NCBI GenBank assembly: GCA_018267215.1
Contig: JAFDYX010000029.1
Location: 173,873 to 237,872, forward strand
From: Bacteroidota bacterium
GTDB lineage: Bacteria; Bacteroidota; Bacteroidia; Cytophagales; Cyclobacteriaceae
Direction: 5' to 3'
Length of the DNA stretch: 64,000 nucleotides
Shown here piece by piece: positions 1-9,613 of this stretch. Positions within the stretch are counted from its first letter, which is position 1, and every line of letters starts with the position of its first letter. The notes under the pieces are model-generated. The model ran no database searches, was not told the origin of the DNA, and worked only from the letters and a program-made list of their open reading frames with translations. Position numbers and translations under genes: made by a program.

Positions 1-1
1 A

Positions 2-463
2 TACGATGTAAATAAACTATTGAAACGGATTCATCTTCGTTATAAAAAAGGGCGGGGCTTTGTCAATATCGTCATTGCCGAAGGCGCCAAGCCTAAGGAG
101 GGAACCGTTACATCAACAGCAGGCGAAAAAGGATCGGAGCATGTGCGGTTGGGCGGTGTGGCCTACCAGTTGTCGAAGCAACTGAAAGATGCCGGGTGCA
201 AAGCGGAAATCCGCGAGACAGTCCTCGGCCATGTGCAGCGCGGAGGTACGCCCGTAGCGTTTGATCGGCTGCTGGCATCGGTGTTTGGTGTAAAAGCGTT
301 TGAACTGGTGCTGGAGAAAAATTTCGGGAGGATGGTAGCGCTCAAAAATAACCAAATCGTTTCCGTTACATTAGATGAGGCTACGCGCGAACCTAATTTT
401 GTAAACCCCGGCTCGTATATCGTGCAGGCAGCTAAAGGACTGGGCATCAGTTTTGGAGATTGA
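2..463 (+). CDS. pfkA: 6-phosphofructokinase, C-terminal part (cut by window edge)
   Basis: The reading frame is open to the left edge, so only the C-terminal ~153 residues are present. ATP-dependent PfkA phosphorylates fructose 6-phosphate to fructose 1,6-bisphosphate in the cytoplasm, the committed step of glycolysis. The segment ETVLGHVQRGGTPVAFDR corresponds to the strongly conserved C-terminal motif of the family (VLGHIQRGGxPxxxDR), which contains substrate-binding Arg and Gly residues. The C-terminus matches the usual PfkA end in length. It converges on dnaN with a hairpin between them. The TTG at 20 is not a real start, because homology continues upstream of it. Confidence 0.93.
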   Translation, partial: YDVNKLLKRIHLRYKKGRGFVNIVIAEGAKPKEGTVTSTAGEKGSEHVRLGGVAYQLSKQLKDAGCKAEIRETVLGHVQRGGTPVAFDRLLASVFGVKAFELVLEKNFGRMVALKNNQIVSVTLDEATREPNFVNPGSYIVQAAKGLGISFGD

Positions 464-472
464 TACAAACGA

Positions 473-497
473 AAGAGCCATCATTACGATGGCTCTT
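473..497. terminator. Hairpin between convergent pfkA and dnaN
   Basis: Ten-base perfect inverted repeat (473-482 and 488-497) with a 5-nt loop, lying between two converging genes. No long T-run follows on either strand, so termination in both directions is inferred from the stem and its position. Confidence 0.6.
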
Positions 498-522
498 GAA
501 GATATTCCGTACCTGTTTTCTG

Positions 523-1647
523 TTAGGCATATTGGTTCAGCATCACCGGCATCACCAGCATGAGGATGTCTTCTCCCTTATCTTTTTCTGATGGCAGGAT
601 AACACCTGCTTTATTGGAGGCTGACATGTTCAGTTTAATCTGATCTGTATCGAGGTTGTTCAGCATCTCAATCAGGAAACGGGCATTGAACCCGATCTCA
701 ATATCTTCTCCTTCATGCTCGCACGAAAGTCTTTCGTTTGCTTCATTAGAGAAGTCGAGGTCTTCGGCAGATACTTGCAGTTCGCTGCCTGTAATTTTCA
801 GGCGAACCTGGTGCGTAGTTTTGTTGGCATAGATGGAAATCCTTCGCAGCGAGCTGAGCAGGTCGGTGCGGCTGATGGTCATCTTGATGGGGTTGGTAGT
901 CGGTATGACGTTATCATAATCCGGAAAGCGCTCATCAATCAGGCGGCAGATCATGCGGATATTTCCAAAACGGAAAAAAGCATTGCTCATGTTGAAGTCT
1001 ATGCTTACGTCTGTGTTCTCGGCAGGTAAGGTTGCCTTCAGCAAGTTCAGCGCCTTGCGAGGGATGATGATGGTGTTTCCGTTTTCTGATTTAATGTCTG
1101 TTCTGCGGTAGCGCACCAGCCGGTGGCCATCGGTGGCTACAAACGTAGTGTTCTTCTCGCCCAGGTTTACATACACACCCGTCATGGCCGGGCGCAGTTC
1201 GTCACTGCTGGTGGCGAATATGGTATTGTTGATGGCACGTGCCAAAACCTCGGTAGAAATATTGGCGGAGAAATCGTTAGATACGGCCGGCACTTTAGGG
1301 AAGTCGGTGGCATTTTCGCCTGCTAATTTATAGCGGCCGTTGTCCGAACTGATTTCGATGCCATAGCTGGCTTCATCTACGGAAAAAGTAACAGGCTGGT
1401 CGGGCAGGTTTTTTAATGTTTCCAATAATATTTTGGCAGGCACGGCAATATTTCCTTTTTCTTTCGATTCAATACCGATTTCGGTGATCATAGAAGTCTG
1501 CAGATCAGAAGCGGTAACTGTCAGCTTGCTCTTGTCAATTTCAAACAGAAAATTTTCTAAAATCGGAACCACGGGGTTGGTGGTAATCACGCCATTGATG
1601 TGCGAAAGCTGTTTCAACAGGATGCTGGAGTTGACGATAAACTTCAT
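523..1647 (-). CDS. dnaN: DNA polymerase III sliding clamp, beta subunit
   Basis: Full-length beta clamp (374 aa; the family is usually 365-380). It forms the ring-shaped dimer that tethers the replicative polymerase and other repair proteins to DNA. The N-terminal clamp domain begins MKFIVNSSILLKQL. The middle domain contains the conserved stretch ATDGHRLVRYR, and the C-terminus ends in the typical VMPVMLNQ tail (most clamps have MPMRL), which lines the partner-binding pocket. It is not next to dnaA here, so it does not form the classical oriC-linked dnaA-dnaN pair. The divergent neighbour is an exported peptidase, and the shared 167-bp gap should hold both promoters. Confidence 0.97.
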   Translation of the reverse strand: MKFIVNSSILLKQLSHINGVITTNPVVPILENFLFEIDKSKLTVTASDLQTSMITEIGIESKEKGNIAVPAKILLETLKNLPDQPVTFSVDEASYGIEISSDNGRYKLAGENATDFPKVPAVSNDFSANISTEVLARAINNTIFATSSDELRPAMTGVYVNLGEKNTTFVATDGHRLVRYRRTDIKSENGNTIIIPRKALNLLKATLPAENTDVSIDFNMSNAFFRFGNIRMICRLIDERFPDYDNVIPTTNPIKMTISRTDLLSSLRRISIYANKTTHQVRLKITGSELQVSAEDLDFSNEANERLSCEHEGEDIEIGFNARFLIEMLNNLDTDQIKLNMSASNKAGVILPSEKDKGEDILMLVMPVMLNQYA

Positions 1648-1769
1648 TGAATTCTGATTTGTAGTTGTTAATGGGCGGTAAAGTTAACAAGAAATGACAA
1701 TCGGAAAAAAATATAAACTATCTTACAAAACGGTTTTTTTTAGATAATTTCAAAGGTAATGACTGTAAA

Positions 1770-1777
1770 TACATTTG
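1770..1777 (+). promoter_or_regulatory. Putative -7 box (TACATTTG) of the S9 peptidase gene
   Basis: It matches the Bacteroidota -7 consensus TAnnTTTG and lies 37 bases before the start codon. The expected TTTG -33 box is only weakly represented (TTTC, 18-nt spacing), so this is a moderate call. Confidence 0.45.
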
Positions 1778-1814
1778 AAAAAACCTTATCTTAAATTTAA
1801 AAAATAATATATCC

Positions 1815-3857
1815 ATGAAGAATTTATTGACATTGTTCTTGACGGTAGCTGCCTCGTCTCTTTTTGCGCAGGGATTGGAACAGTTTTTTAGCCACCCGTT
1901 TGAGTCTGATTTTGCTTCCTCTGCCGATGGTAAACACATAGCCTGGGTGATAAACGACCAAGGCAAGCGGAATGTGATGCTGAAAACCGGCAATGACCTG
2001 CCACGGGCTATCACATCTTACGATCAGGATGACGGACAAGAAATAGCTCATTTATTATTTTCCCCAAACGCCACGAAGTTGATTTACGTCCGGGGTGGCT
2101 CAGCGAACCAGCGAGGCGAGCGCCCCAACCCGGCAAGCCTCTCGGAAGGAGTGGAGCAGGCTATTTATTTTAAAGACCTCTCATCAAAAAACAATCCTTC
2201 CAAAATTACACAAGGGAGTAATCCATTGTTTTATCCCGATGGCTTAAAAATTTTGTTTTCTAAAGGTGGCCAGATTTATGAAACGAATTTGGATATCAAT
2301 GCAGAACCCAAACTGCTTTTTCATGCACGCGGCACAAACCACAGCCCGAAGTTTTCGCCCAATAATTTGGAAATACTTTTTACCAGCGACCGGGGCGATC
2401 ATTCCTTTACAGGAATCTTCAGCACGGTAACTAAAAAAATACGTTGGGTGTCGCCCGATGTTTCTTTAGATAATTTCCCGGTGTGGTCTCCGGATGGAAA
2501 ACAGATTGCCTTCATCCGCTACGATGGAATTAAAATAGATGAACTCAGAAACTATGTGGCCGGATTAAAATTTTCTATTTGGGTAGCTGATGCCGAATCG
2601 TTGACAGCCAAAAAAATCTGGTCGTCTCCCGCAGACGATGGTGGGTTTGCACAAGACCGCGAAAAACCATTGACATGGACGAGCACCAACCGCATCCTAT
2701 TTTATTCCGAGCACACCGGCTGGAACCATGTCTTCTCCATGAACCCTGATGGAACCGACCTGAAAGACATTACCCCGGGCGACAACAGTGAAGTAGAAAA
2801 TTTTACCCTCGATGCATCAGGACAAAATATTTATTTCGATGGAAACAAAGACGACATAGACCGCAGGCATATTTGGAAATCGAGCGTAACAGCCGGAAAT
2901 CCCGTGGCCGTTACCTCGGGCGAAGGAATAGAAATGTACCCTGCTTTTGGGGGCACACAACTATATTGTTATCGCACCACCATCAATCAGCCGATGGCGT
3001 TAGCAAAAGTGGATGAGTCGAGGAAAATTGTTGTGGCACTGAATGTAACGATAAAAGCACCTGCTTATGTGCCGCAGTTATTTGTTAAACCGGAGCAAGT
3101 TATTTTTAAAGCTGCCGATGGCACTGTCATCCACGGCCAACTTTTTATAGACCGCAAAATTTCCGGTAAGCGCCCCGGCTTGGTTTATATGCACGGAGGC
3201 CCCGAGCGGCAAATGCTGTTGGGGTTCCATTACATGGATTATTACAGTGGAGATTATTCCTTCAATCAGTTTTTGGCTCATGCCGGTTATGCGGTGGTAG
3301 CTGTTAATTATAGGGATGGCATCGGCTACGGCAAAAATTTCAGGCAGGCAAAAAACCAAGGCCCTCGTGGCGCCAGCGAATATCAGGATGTGGTGGCGGC
3401 AGCCAAATTTTTGCAAGCCCTTCCGGAAGTGGAAGCATCTAAAATCGGATTGTGGGGAGGCTCGTACGGAGGTTATCTTACGGCTATGGGCCTAGCCCGC
3501 AATCCCGAAATTTTTAAAGCCGGTGTAGATCTGCATGGTGTACACGACTGGTCTTTCGATGCACAAGATGCTACCAACGGCTGGGGGCTGGCAAAAAACG
3601 AAATGGAGTTGGCGCGCAATTCATCTCCGGTGGCAGACCTATCAAAGTGGGTAGCTCCTGTACTTTTTATTCATGGAGATGACGACCGCAATGTGCAGTT
3701 TCAGCAGACAACCGATTTGGCCACTAAGTTGCGCGGAAAGAACGTGCCTGTTGAAGTCATCGTTTTTCCGGATGAAGTTCACGGTTTCCTTCGCTACGAA
3801 ACCTGGCAAAAAGTTTTTAACGGAGCGAAAGATTTTTTTGATAGGAAATTGAAATAG
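1815..3857 (+). CDS. Exported S9 family serine peptidase (prolyl oligopeptidase/DPP-IV type)
   Basis: 680 aa with a signal peptide (about residues 1-18, ending SSLFAQ), so it is periplasmic or outer-membrane exposed. Residues ~30-400 form a TolB/WD40-like beta-propeller with repeated SPDGK-type blades, which gates access to the active site. The C-terminal ~230 residues are an alpha/beta-hydrolase domain. Its nucleophile is Ser550 in GGSYGG, the Asp is near residue 620 in HGDDDRNVQ, and the His is near residue 655 in DEVHGF. This family cleaves short peptides, often after proline or N-acylated residues; the exact specificity cannot be read here. A sirtuin gene follows 31 bp downstream and is probably co-transcribed. 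Confidence 0.93.
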   Translation: MKNLLTLFLTVAASSLFAQGLEQFFSHPFESDFASSADGKHIAWVINDQGKRNVMLKTGNDLPRAITSYDQDDGQEIAHLLFSPNATKLIYVRGGSANQRGERPNPASLSEGVEQAIYFKDLSSKNNPSKITQGSNPLFYPDGLKILFSKGGQIYETNLDINAEPKLLFHARGTNHSPKFSPNNLEILFTSDRGDHSFTGIFSTVTKKIRWVSPDVSLDNFPVWSPDGKQIAFIRYDGIKIDELRNYVAGLKFSIWVADAESLTAKKIWSSPADDGGFAQDREKPLTWTSTNRILFYSEHTGWNHVFSMNPDGTDLKDITPGDNSEVENFTLDASGQNIYFDGNKDDIDRRHIWKSSVTAGNPVAVTSGEGIEMYPAFGGTQLYCYRTTINQPMALAKVDESRKIVVALNVTIKAPAYVPQLFVKPEQVIFKAADGTVIHGQLFIDRKISGKRPGLVYMHGGPERQMLLGFHYMDYYSGDYSFNQFLAHAGYAVVAVNYRDGIGYGKNFRQAKNQGPRGASEYQDVVAAAKFLQALPEVEASKIGLWGGSYGGYLTAMGLARNPEIFKAGVDLHGVHDWSFDAQDATNGWGLAKNEMELARNSSPVADLSKWVAPVLFIHGDDDRNVQFQQTTDLATKLRGKNVPVEVIVFPDEVHGFLRYETWQKVFNGAKDFFDRKLK

Positions 3858-3888
3858 AAACTATCAAAGGAATTACGATGAGCGTGAG

Positions 3889-4569
3889 ATGAAGCAGTTG
3901 GTGGTATTAACGGGTGCCGGCATTTCTGCCGAGAGCGGGCTGGCCACTTTTCGCGATGCGGGCGGATTGTGGGAGGGGTATAAAGTGGAAGATGTGGCCA
4001 CGCCTGAGGCATGGCAAAGAAATCCTGAATTAGTTTTAGAATTTTACAACCAACGCAGAAAAGCGGCACGCGAAGCAAAGCCCAACCGGGCACATCATAT
4101 TTTGGCTGAACTGCAAAATGATTTTAATGTAACCGTCATCACCCAAAATGTAGATGACCTGCACGAACGGGCAGGCTCAAAAAATGTAGTTCACCTCCAC
4201 GGCAGTTTGTTCGAATCGAGAAGCACATCCAATCCGTCATTGATTTATAAAATTGAAGACGATTTAAAACTGGGCGATAAGTGCGCGAAGGGTTCACAGC
4301 TACGCCCCAACATTGTGTGGTTTGGTGAAATGGTGCCCATGATGGCCGTGGCTACAGAGATAGCGGCAACAGCAGATATTTTTTTGGTGGTAGGCACATC
4401 GCTGGTAGTTTATCCGGCAGCCGGTCTGATTGATTATGTTCCCGATTCTGTACTAAAATTTGTTGTTGATCCAAAAAAGCCCGAAGTCTATCACGTTCCC
4501 AATCTTGAATTTATTGTTGAGAAGGCTAGTGTAGGGATGGAGATGGTGAGAAAAACATTGCGCAATTAG
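3889..4569 (+). CDS. cobB: Sirtuin, NAD-dependent protein deacylase (CobB type)
   Basis: 226 aa, a compact bacterial class III sirtuin. The NAD-binding motif GAGISAESG is at residues 9-17, FRDAGGLW at 21-28 and TQNVDDLH at 85-92. The catalytic His104 lies in HLHG. Tyr53 and Arg56 in FYNQRR correspond to the Y-x-x-R pair that binds succinyl or malonyl groups in SIRT5 and E. coli CobB, so a desuccinylase/demalonylase role is likely, perhaps alongside deacetylation. The zinc module is eroded: the first cysteine position is Ser and only one Cys remains (DKCAKG), so structural zinc is probably not bound. It is 31 bp downstream of the S9 peptidase. Confidence 0.93.
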   Translation: MKQLVVLTGAGISAESGLATFRDAGGLWEGYKVEDVATPEAWQRNPELVLEFYNQRRKAAREAKPNRAHHILAELQNDFNVTVITQNVDDLHERAGSKNVVHLHGSLFESRSTSNPSLIYKIEDDLKLGDKCAKGSQLRPNIVWFGEMVPMMAVATEIAATADIFLVVGTSLVVYPAAGLIDYVPDSVLKFVVDPKKPEVYHVPNLEFIVEKASVGMEMVRKTLRN

Positions 4570-4626
4570 TTTTTAAAAATATATGTAAAGACAAGGTTGA
4601 AGAAGTATAGCATAGTGTATAAATAC

Positions 4627-4652
4627 CGAAGGCCGCCCGCTGGCAGCCTTCG
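4627..4652. terminator. GC-rich hairpin between convergent cobB and DUF2911 genes
   Basis: Seven-base perfect stem (4627-4633 with 4646-4652) that extends inward past one mismatch. It lies in the gap between two converging genes. There is no clear T-run. Confidence 0.4.
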
Positions 4653-4679
4653 ATGTAAGAATAAATGAATGATGAAAAA

Positions 4680-5528
4680 TTACTTCAGCGACTTCTGCAA
4701 CTCTTCGTTCATATTAACATAGTCGCGGTTTTTGGCAGCCGCAGCTTTTTCGGAAGATTTTTTGGAAGAGGCCAATGCAGCTGCTTTGTTGCCAAGCGCT
4801 TTTTCAATACGTGCACGCTGATACCAAATCCAAAAAGCATCAGGCGAGGCTTCAGAGGCTTTCACAGCCCACTCTTCTGCTTGCTTCAGGTCTTTGCCAT
4901 TTTCTAAGTAATAAACCGCAGCCTGGTAATAGTTGTTGGGATTTATTTTTGTACTGGCTTCGATAGACTTCATCACTTTCGCATCAAAGTCAACACCGAC
5001 ACTAAATTTTACAGATGTGTTTTCCCAAGCCAGTTGAACTTTGGCAGACTTACTGTCGTCAGCAATATCTCCGATATTGTAGGTAAGTGTTTCTACTTTT
5101 TCAGCCAACTTTTCTGATTTTACTTTGAAGTTGATGAGCTCTTGGGCTTTGTCGTAGTGTTCGGTATCTCCGCCCAAGTTGATGTCCTTATACAAGGATA
5201 CAGTCCACTCGCTGGCGCCCGGCCAAGTGTAGATCAGATATTTTCCGGCAGGCACTTTGTTTCCTTCTACCGTTACATCATCAGAGAAAGAAATAAACGT
5301 ACCATTGTTGGCACCCGAACGCCAAATGGTTCCGTACGGCAACAGGAAACCGGCTCCTTCGCCAAAAATTTTTCTTCCCTTTACACGAGGGCGCGAGTAA
5401 TCAATTTTTACATCGGTAAGTCCAACAGTAGTAGATACCGACCCGGCAGGGCTGGGCGAAGGTGTTTTTATTTGGCCGAATGCCATCAAAGAAACACCTG
5501 CCAAAAAGAGAGATAAGATTGATTTCAT
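4680..5528 (-). CDS. Exported DUF2911 domain protein with C-terminal TPR helices
   Basis: 282 aa with a signal peptide (residues 1-19, ending LMAFGQ). Residues ~25-165 are a DUF2911 domain: DVKIDYSRPRVKGR, then the YGTIWRSGANNGT stretch, then VPAGKYLIYTWPG, the usual conserved blocks of this Bacteroidota family. Residues ~185-270 look like two or three tetratricopeptide helices (YYLENGKDLKQAEEWAVKA). No enzymatic role is established for DUF2911; a periplasmic binding or scaffold role is only a guess. A near-consensus promoter precedes it. It is divergent from the 3-methyladenine glycosylase gene. Confidence 0.88.
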   Translation of the reverse strand: MKSILSLFLAGVSLMAFGQIKTPSPSPAGSVSTTVGLTDVKIDYSRPRVKGRKIFGEGAGFLLPYGTIWRSGANNGTFISFSDDVTVEGNKVPAGKYLIYTWPGASEWTVSLYKDINLGGDTEHYDKAQELINFKVKSEKLAEKVETLTYNIGDIADDSKSAKVQLAWENTSVKFSVGVDFDAKVMKSIEASTKINPNNYYQAAVYYLENGKDLKQAEEWAVKASEASPDAFWIWYQRARIEKALGNKAAALASSKKSSEKAAAAKNRDYVNMNEELQKSLK

Positions 5529-5544
5529 ATAGTTTGTTTTTTTG

Positions 5545-5575
5545 CAAATTTAATGTGGAATAGCAGATGACCAAA
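5545..5575 (-). promoter_or_regulatory. Consensus Bacteroidota promoter (TTTG-N19-TAAATTTG)
   Basis: Read on the minus strand, TTTG (5575-5572) is followed by exactly 19 bases and TAAATTTG (5552-5545). This fits the -33/-7 consensus of the Bacteroidota housekeeping sigma factor. It lies 16 bases upstream of the DUF2911 start codon, giving a very short leader. Confidence 0.75.
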
Positions 5576-5644
5576 CACTTTGTAGAAAGCAGTATAGATA
5601 ACGTTATTTTGCATCTTAATTTTAACAGAACTTTAACATACAGC

Positions 5645-6232
5645 ATGATACTAAGCCAATCATTTTATCTGCGCAAAGATGTAACCGTCATCGCCCGGCA
5701 GCTTTTAGGAAAAATTCTTGTTTCAAAAACAAATCGGCAACTGACTAGCGGCATGATTGTAGAGACAGAGGCGTATTCTGAAATAGAAAAAGGAAGCCAT
5801 GCCCATAGAGGGAAAACAAAACGCAACGAGGTAATGTTTGGGATGGGAGGCGTAGCCTACGTGTACTTGTGCTATGGCGTACACGAAATGTTTAATGTGG
5901 TAACGAACACAGAAAATAAAGCTGACGCCATTCTGATACGGGCACTACAACCGGTGGATGGCATAGAGTGGATGATGGAACGGGCAGGCTCAACTTCTTC
6001 AAAAAAAATAACTTCGGGGCCGGGCAAACTGACAAAGGCGATGGGCATCGGGCGAAAACAAAATGGCAACTCGCTGGTTGATGGTTCAATCTGGATAGAA
6101 GACCGTGGCTTGCGCGTAAGCCGTCAGGAAATTGTAACAACCACACGCATTGGCATAGACTATGCGGGAGAAGACGCACAGTTGCTCTGGCGTTTTTTTG
6201 TAAAAGGAAATAAATGGGTGAGCAAATATTAA
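5645..6232 (+). CDS. DNA-3-methyladenine glycosylase (AAG/MPG family)
   Basis: 195 aa from the chosen ATG at 5645. An upstream in-frame ATG at 5567 would add 26 residues with no family similarity and would run into the divergent promoter. The enzyme removes alkylated purines (3-methyladenine, hypoxanthine and others) to start base excision repair. Visible family motifs are ARQLLGK, VETEAY (with the catalytic Glu), the HAHRGKTKRNEVMFG block, YVYLCYG and IRALQPVDG, then the SGPGKLTKAMGI substrate-pocket segment. Its length agrees with bacterial MPG proteins (190-210 aa). Confidence 0.94.
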   Translation: MILSQSFYLRKDVTVIARQLLGKILVSKTNRQLTSGMIVETEAYSEIEKGSHAHRGKTKRNEVMFGMGGVAYVYLCYGVHEMFNVVTNTENKADAILIRALQPVDGIEWMMERAGSTSSKKITSGPGKLTKAMGIGRKQNGNSLVDGSIWIEDRGLRVSRQEIVTTTRIGIDYAGEDAQLLWRFFVKGNKWVSKY

Positions 6233-6275
6233 TTGAGTATTTCCTTAATTTGCCGGACAGACATCATAAAAAAAT

Positions 6276-7817
6276 ATGACAGTTCGATTGATCGCACTGA
6301 TAGTACTTATTGGTTGTGGCCATGTTTTGGCTCAGAAGGTTACACCTGCTCCGTTTCGGCTTGTTAATTCGCCTTACGATGAACAAGCGCCTGTTATTTC
6401 GCCCGATGGCAAAACCATGTATCTAACCATTGCCAATCACCCACAAAACATAGGAGGGAAGCGCGATGCCGGAGATATTTGGGTTTCGTTGTTTATGGAT
6501 GGTCAGTGGCAGCCGCCCATACATGCTGGCCAAGCACTCAACAATGCAGGTTACAATGCCGTGGCAGGTTTCAGTGCCGATGGCTCCACACTTTTTTTAC
6601 TCGGCCATTATGAAAAAAATGGCGAGATAGCCCGAACACAAGGTATTTCTTTTTGCAGAAAAAATGAGTCGGGGTGGACAAGCCCTGAGAATATTTCTAT
6701 TCCCTATTTTTTAAATCGTTCGGATCATTTTTCGGGCATGATCAGCAAAGATGGCAACACATTTGTTTTTGCGGCCGAATCATACGGCACAAGAGGCGTA
6801 GAAGATATTTATGTGAGTTTGAAAAAAGACGGGCGGTGGAGCGATGCTATTAATTTAGGATCGGTGATCAACACACCTTATCAGGAATGGACTCCGGCAC
6901 TCAGCGATGATGGCCGTACACTTTTCTTTTCGTCTAATGGAAGAAAGGGATTGGGCGGCTTCGATATTTTTATGTCTATCCGTTTGGATGACAGTTGGAC
7001 AAACTGGTCGGAGCCGGTGAATGTAGGAGAGCCGCGCAACTCAGAGGCACGCGATTTGTATTTTCGATCTGATGCAACTCCGTCAGTTTTTACAACCACC
7101 CGCGACAGCGACCGCTATGGAAATATCTTTGCGTGGTATGACTCTGCCCACACTGTGAAAATGGACACCATCAAAATGGTTGAAAAAAAATATCCATCGA
7201 AGGGTGCATTTAAAAAGGTAACAATATATGGACTGGTAACAAGTGCTAAAGCAGGCAATAAGCTAAACGCACGATTATATTTTAAAACAGATTCTTTGCA
7301 ACTGCAAGCAGTCAGTGCCGATGGAAAATTTCAAATCATCATTCCGTCAACGAAAATTTACCATATCGAAATTCAGTCACCGGGTTTTGTAAATCTTTCT
7401 GAGAAGTTAGATATCCACACCTACGAACTACAAACGCTGGAGATGAATTTTAAGCTGCAACCTATTGAAGTGGGTACGGTGGTCAACTTAAAAAATATTT
7501 TGTTTGTGGTGGGCACAACAACCTTACTGGCTGAATCTTATCCGGAGTTAGACGTAGTGCAAAGTTTTTTGCTAAATAACCCGAATGTGGAAATTATGTT
7601 GGAGGGGCATACTGATAATCGAGGAAACGCAGAGGCTAATCTCATTTTGTCAAGGCAGCGGGTAGAGGTGATCAAAAAATACTTAGTATCCAAAGGCATC
7701 CCAGCCAAACGCATTAAAGGCAAAGGATATGGCGGCACCAAGCCGGTAACCACCGCAGATAACGAAGAGGCACGGAAACTCAACAGACGGGTGGAGTTTG
7801 TGATAGTGAAAGACTGA
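6276..7817 (+). CDS. OmpA-family outer membrane protein with PD40 beta-propeller repeats
   Basis: 513 aa with a signal peptide (residues 1-19, ending GHVLAQ). Residues ~30-290 contain PD40/TolB-like blades (SPDGKTMYLT, SDDGRTLFFSSNG). Residues ~310-395 resemble a carboxypeptidase-regulatory-like beta-sandwich. The last ~110 residues are an OmpA C-terminal domain: LEGHTDNRG, LSRQRVEVIKKYL and NRRVEFVI include the conserved Asp and Arg that bind the diaminopimelate of peptidoglycan. It probably links the outer envelope to the wall; the propeller's partner is unknown. The architecture is common in Bacteroidota, in some cases associated with type IX secretion or gliding loci, but no such genes lie nearby. 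Confidence 0.9.
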   Translation: MTVRLIALIVLIGCGHVLAQKVTPAPFRLVNSPYDEQAPVISPDGKTMYLTIANHPQNIGGKRDAGDIWVSLFMDGQWQPPIHAGQALNNAGYNAVAGFSADGSTLFLLGHYEKNGEIARTQGISFCRKNESGWTSPENISIPYFLNRSDHFSGMISKDGNTFVFAAESYGTRGVEDIYVSLKKDGRWSDAINLGSVINTPYQEWTPALSDDGRTLFFSSNGRKGLGGFDIFMSIRLDDSWTNWSEPVNVGEPRNSEARDLYFRSDATPSVFTTTRDSDRYGNIFAWYDSAHTVKMDTIKMVEKKYPSKGAFKKVTIYGLVTSAKAGNKLNARLYFKTDSLQLQAVSADGKFQIIIPSTKIYHIEIQSPGFVNLSEKLDIHTYELQTLEMNFKLQPIEVGTVVNLKNILFVVGTTTLLAESYPELDVVQSFLLNNPNVEIMLEGHTDNRGNAEANLILSRQRVEVIKKYLVSKGIPAKRIKGKGYGGTKPVTTADNEEARKLNRRVEFVIVKD

Positions 7818-7834
7818 TGCCGGATTTTAATGAC

Positions 7835-9523
7835 TCAATACCCGGCAGCGGTGTCGTCTCCGCGCGTATGGTCGGCACCACCTTCTAATTTTCCATTCTT
7901 TAGTACAAGGATAGCATCTACACGGCCGATGGCCTGTCGGTTTACAATCTTATGCCCCATTTTTACCAGCGCAAGGCTGTCGTTGGTGGTCAGCCCTCGT
8001 TTCTCTACGGCCACTACATCAGGAAGCCACTGGCTATGGAAACGTTTGGCATCTACGGCTTGCTGCATCCCCATGTCATGCTCGATTACATTGAGGACGG
8101 TTTGAAAAACTGAAGTGATGATGGTTGACCCACCGGGCGTGCCGACAACCATAAATAGCTGATGATTTTTTTCTACGATGGTAGGCGTCATGGCGCTCAG
8201 CATCCGTTTGTTGGGTTCTATGCTGTTGGCTTTGGCGCCCAAAACCCCAAACATATTGGGCACACCGGGTTTGACGCTGAAGTCGTCCATTTCGTTGTTG
8301 AGAAAAAAACCGGAGCCGGCCACCACCACATTAGAACCAAACCAGCCGTTGAGCGTAGTGGTAACAGCCACGGCATTCCCATGAGAATCTACAATAGAAA
8401 AATGGGTGGTCTCTTCTGATTCATATCCGGCAATTTTCCCTTCTTTCACTTGGCTGCTCGGTGTAGCCTGCTCGGGATTAAAAGTACTCATCCGCTCATC
8501 GTTATACTGGTCGTTTAAAAGTTCTTTGACGGGCACTTTGTAGAAATCGGGGTCGCCCAAATATTTCGTGCGGTCGGCATACACTCTGCGCTCGGCTTCC
8601 ACCATGAGGTGAACAGTCTTTACATGATTGAAGCCCCATGATTTGATAGGGTAGGGCTCTACACTCTTGAGCAGTTGAATCAGGCAAATGCCCCCGCTTG
8701 ATGAAGGAGGCATAGAAATAATTTTGTAATCCTTGTAAACGCCCGTAACGGGCTCGCGCCAAACCGATTTATAATTTTTTAAATCTTCCAGCGTGATAAT
8801 TCCTTTTCCTCTTTGCATCTCAGCCACCAGGTCATCGGCAGTTTTGCCTTCATAAAACCCGGCTCTGCCCTGATCGCGGACGCGCTCTAACGTGTGACCC
8901 AAGTCAGTCCATTTTACAATGTCGCCAGCTTTCCAATTATCCTTTAACAAAAAATTCGGTTTTACCGTATTGTATTTAATAAGATCAGGTTGCGATTCAT
9001 TAAACCATTTAGCTTCGCGTGAAGTGAGCGTAACACCATTCATGGCCAAGTCAATGGCAGGTTGAACTAAATCTTTCCAGGGTAGTGTCCCTAATTTTTT
9101 GTGCGCCTCCACCATGCCATCAACAGAACCGGGAACACCCGAAGCCAGATGTCCTATCAAACTCAACCCAGGAATAACATTACCATCTTTGTCGAGGTAC
9201 ATATTTTTAGATGCTTTGGCAGGTGCTTTTTCGCGATAGTCTAATGCATAGAGCGAGCCGTCTTTCTGGCGCACCACCATAAAGCCACCTCCGCCAATAT
9301 TACCGGCTGCCGGAAAAACAACCGCTAATGCAAACTGAACGGCAATGGCAGCATCTACCGCATTACCACCTTTTTTTAAAATAGCAACACCCACCTGCGA
9401 GGCCAACGCATGAGCCGAAACAACCATGGCGGAGTCAGCCACTAAGCCTAAACTTTTTTGGTGCTCTTGCGACTGACAAGCAAAGGCGCCCCATACCAAT
9501 AAAAGAATGAATAAGCGTTTCAT
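7835..9523 (-). CDS. ggt: Gamma-glutamyltranspeptidase precursor (lipoprotein)
   Basis: 562 aa from the ATG whose codon ends the gene at 9523. An in-frame upstream start at 9589 would put 22 residues ahead of an evident signal sequence, so it is rejected. The N-terminus [18 protein letters not shown] has a lipobox-like Cys at residue 16. The enzyme self-cleaves into two subunits and transfers or hydrolyses the gamma-glutamyl group of glutathione. The nucleophile that becomes the small-subunit N-terminus is Thr372 in ETTHFS. Other conserved parts are [10 protein letters not shown], the GFMVVR block, DYREKAP, PSSSGG and the Gly-Gly oxyanion region VGTPGGSTI. It converges tightly (18 bp) on the OmpA gene. 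Confidence 0.94.
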   Translation of the reverse strand: MKRLFILLLVWGAFACQSQEHQKSLGLVADSAMVVSAHALASQVGVAILKKGGNAVDAAIAVQFALAVVFPAAGNIGGGGFMVVRQKDGSLYALDYREKAPAKASKNMYLDKDGNVIPGLSLIGHLASGVPGSVDGMVEAHKKLGTLPWKDLVQPAIDLAMNGVTLTSREAKWFNESQPDLIKYNTVKPNFLLKDNWKAGDIVKWTDLGHTLERVRDQGRAGFYEGKTADDLVAEMQRGKGIITLEDLKNYKSVWREPVTGVYKDYKIISMPPSSSGGICLIQLLKSVEPYPIKSWGFNHVKTVHLMVEAERRVYADRTKYLGDPDFYKVPVKELLNDQYNDERMSTFNPEQATPSSQVKEGKIAGYESEETTHFSIVDSHGNAVAVTTTLNGWFGSNVVVAGSGFFLNNEMDDFSVKPGVPNMFGVLGAKANSIEPNKRMLSAMTPTIVEKNHQLFMVVGTPGGSTIITSVFQTVLNVIEHDMGMQQAVDAKRFHSQWLPDVVAVEKRGLTTNDSLALVKMGHKIVNRQAIGRVDAILVLKNGKLEGGADHTRGDDTAAGY

Positions 9524-9613
9524 GGAATTTATATCTGGTTTGAACTCTAAAAATATTATTTCCTTATCAAACAATAGTAACTTACGCAAAACATTTTATT
9601 ACCAATACACATC

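Noticed and set aside
1648-1740. dnaN promoter with TTTT-N19-TAACTTTA
   Set aside because: Both boxes miss the consensus G; too degenerate to claim.
5567-5644. Upstream start of the 3-methyladenine glycosylase at 5567
   Set aside because: It would read through the divergent promoter and add 26 residues with no family similarity.
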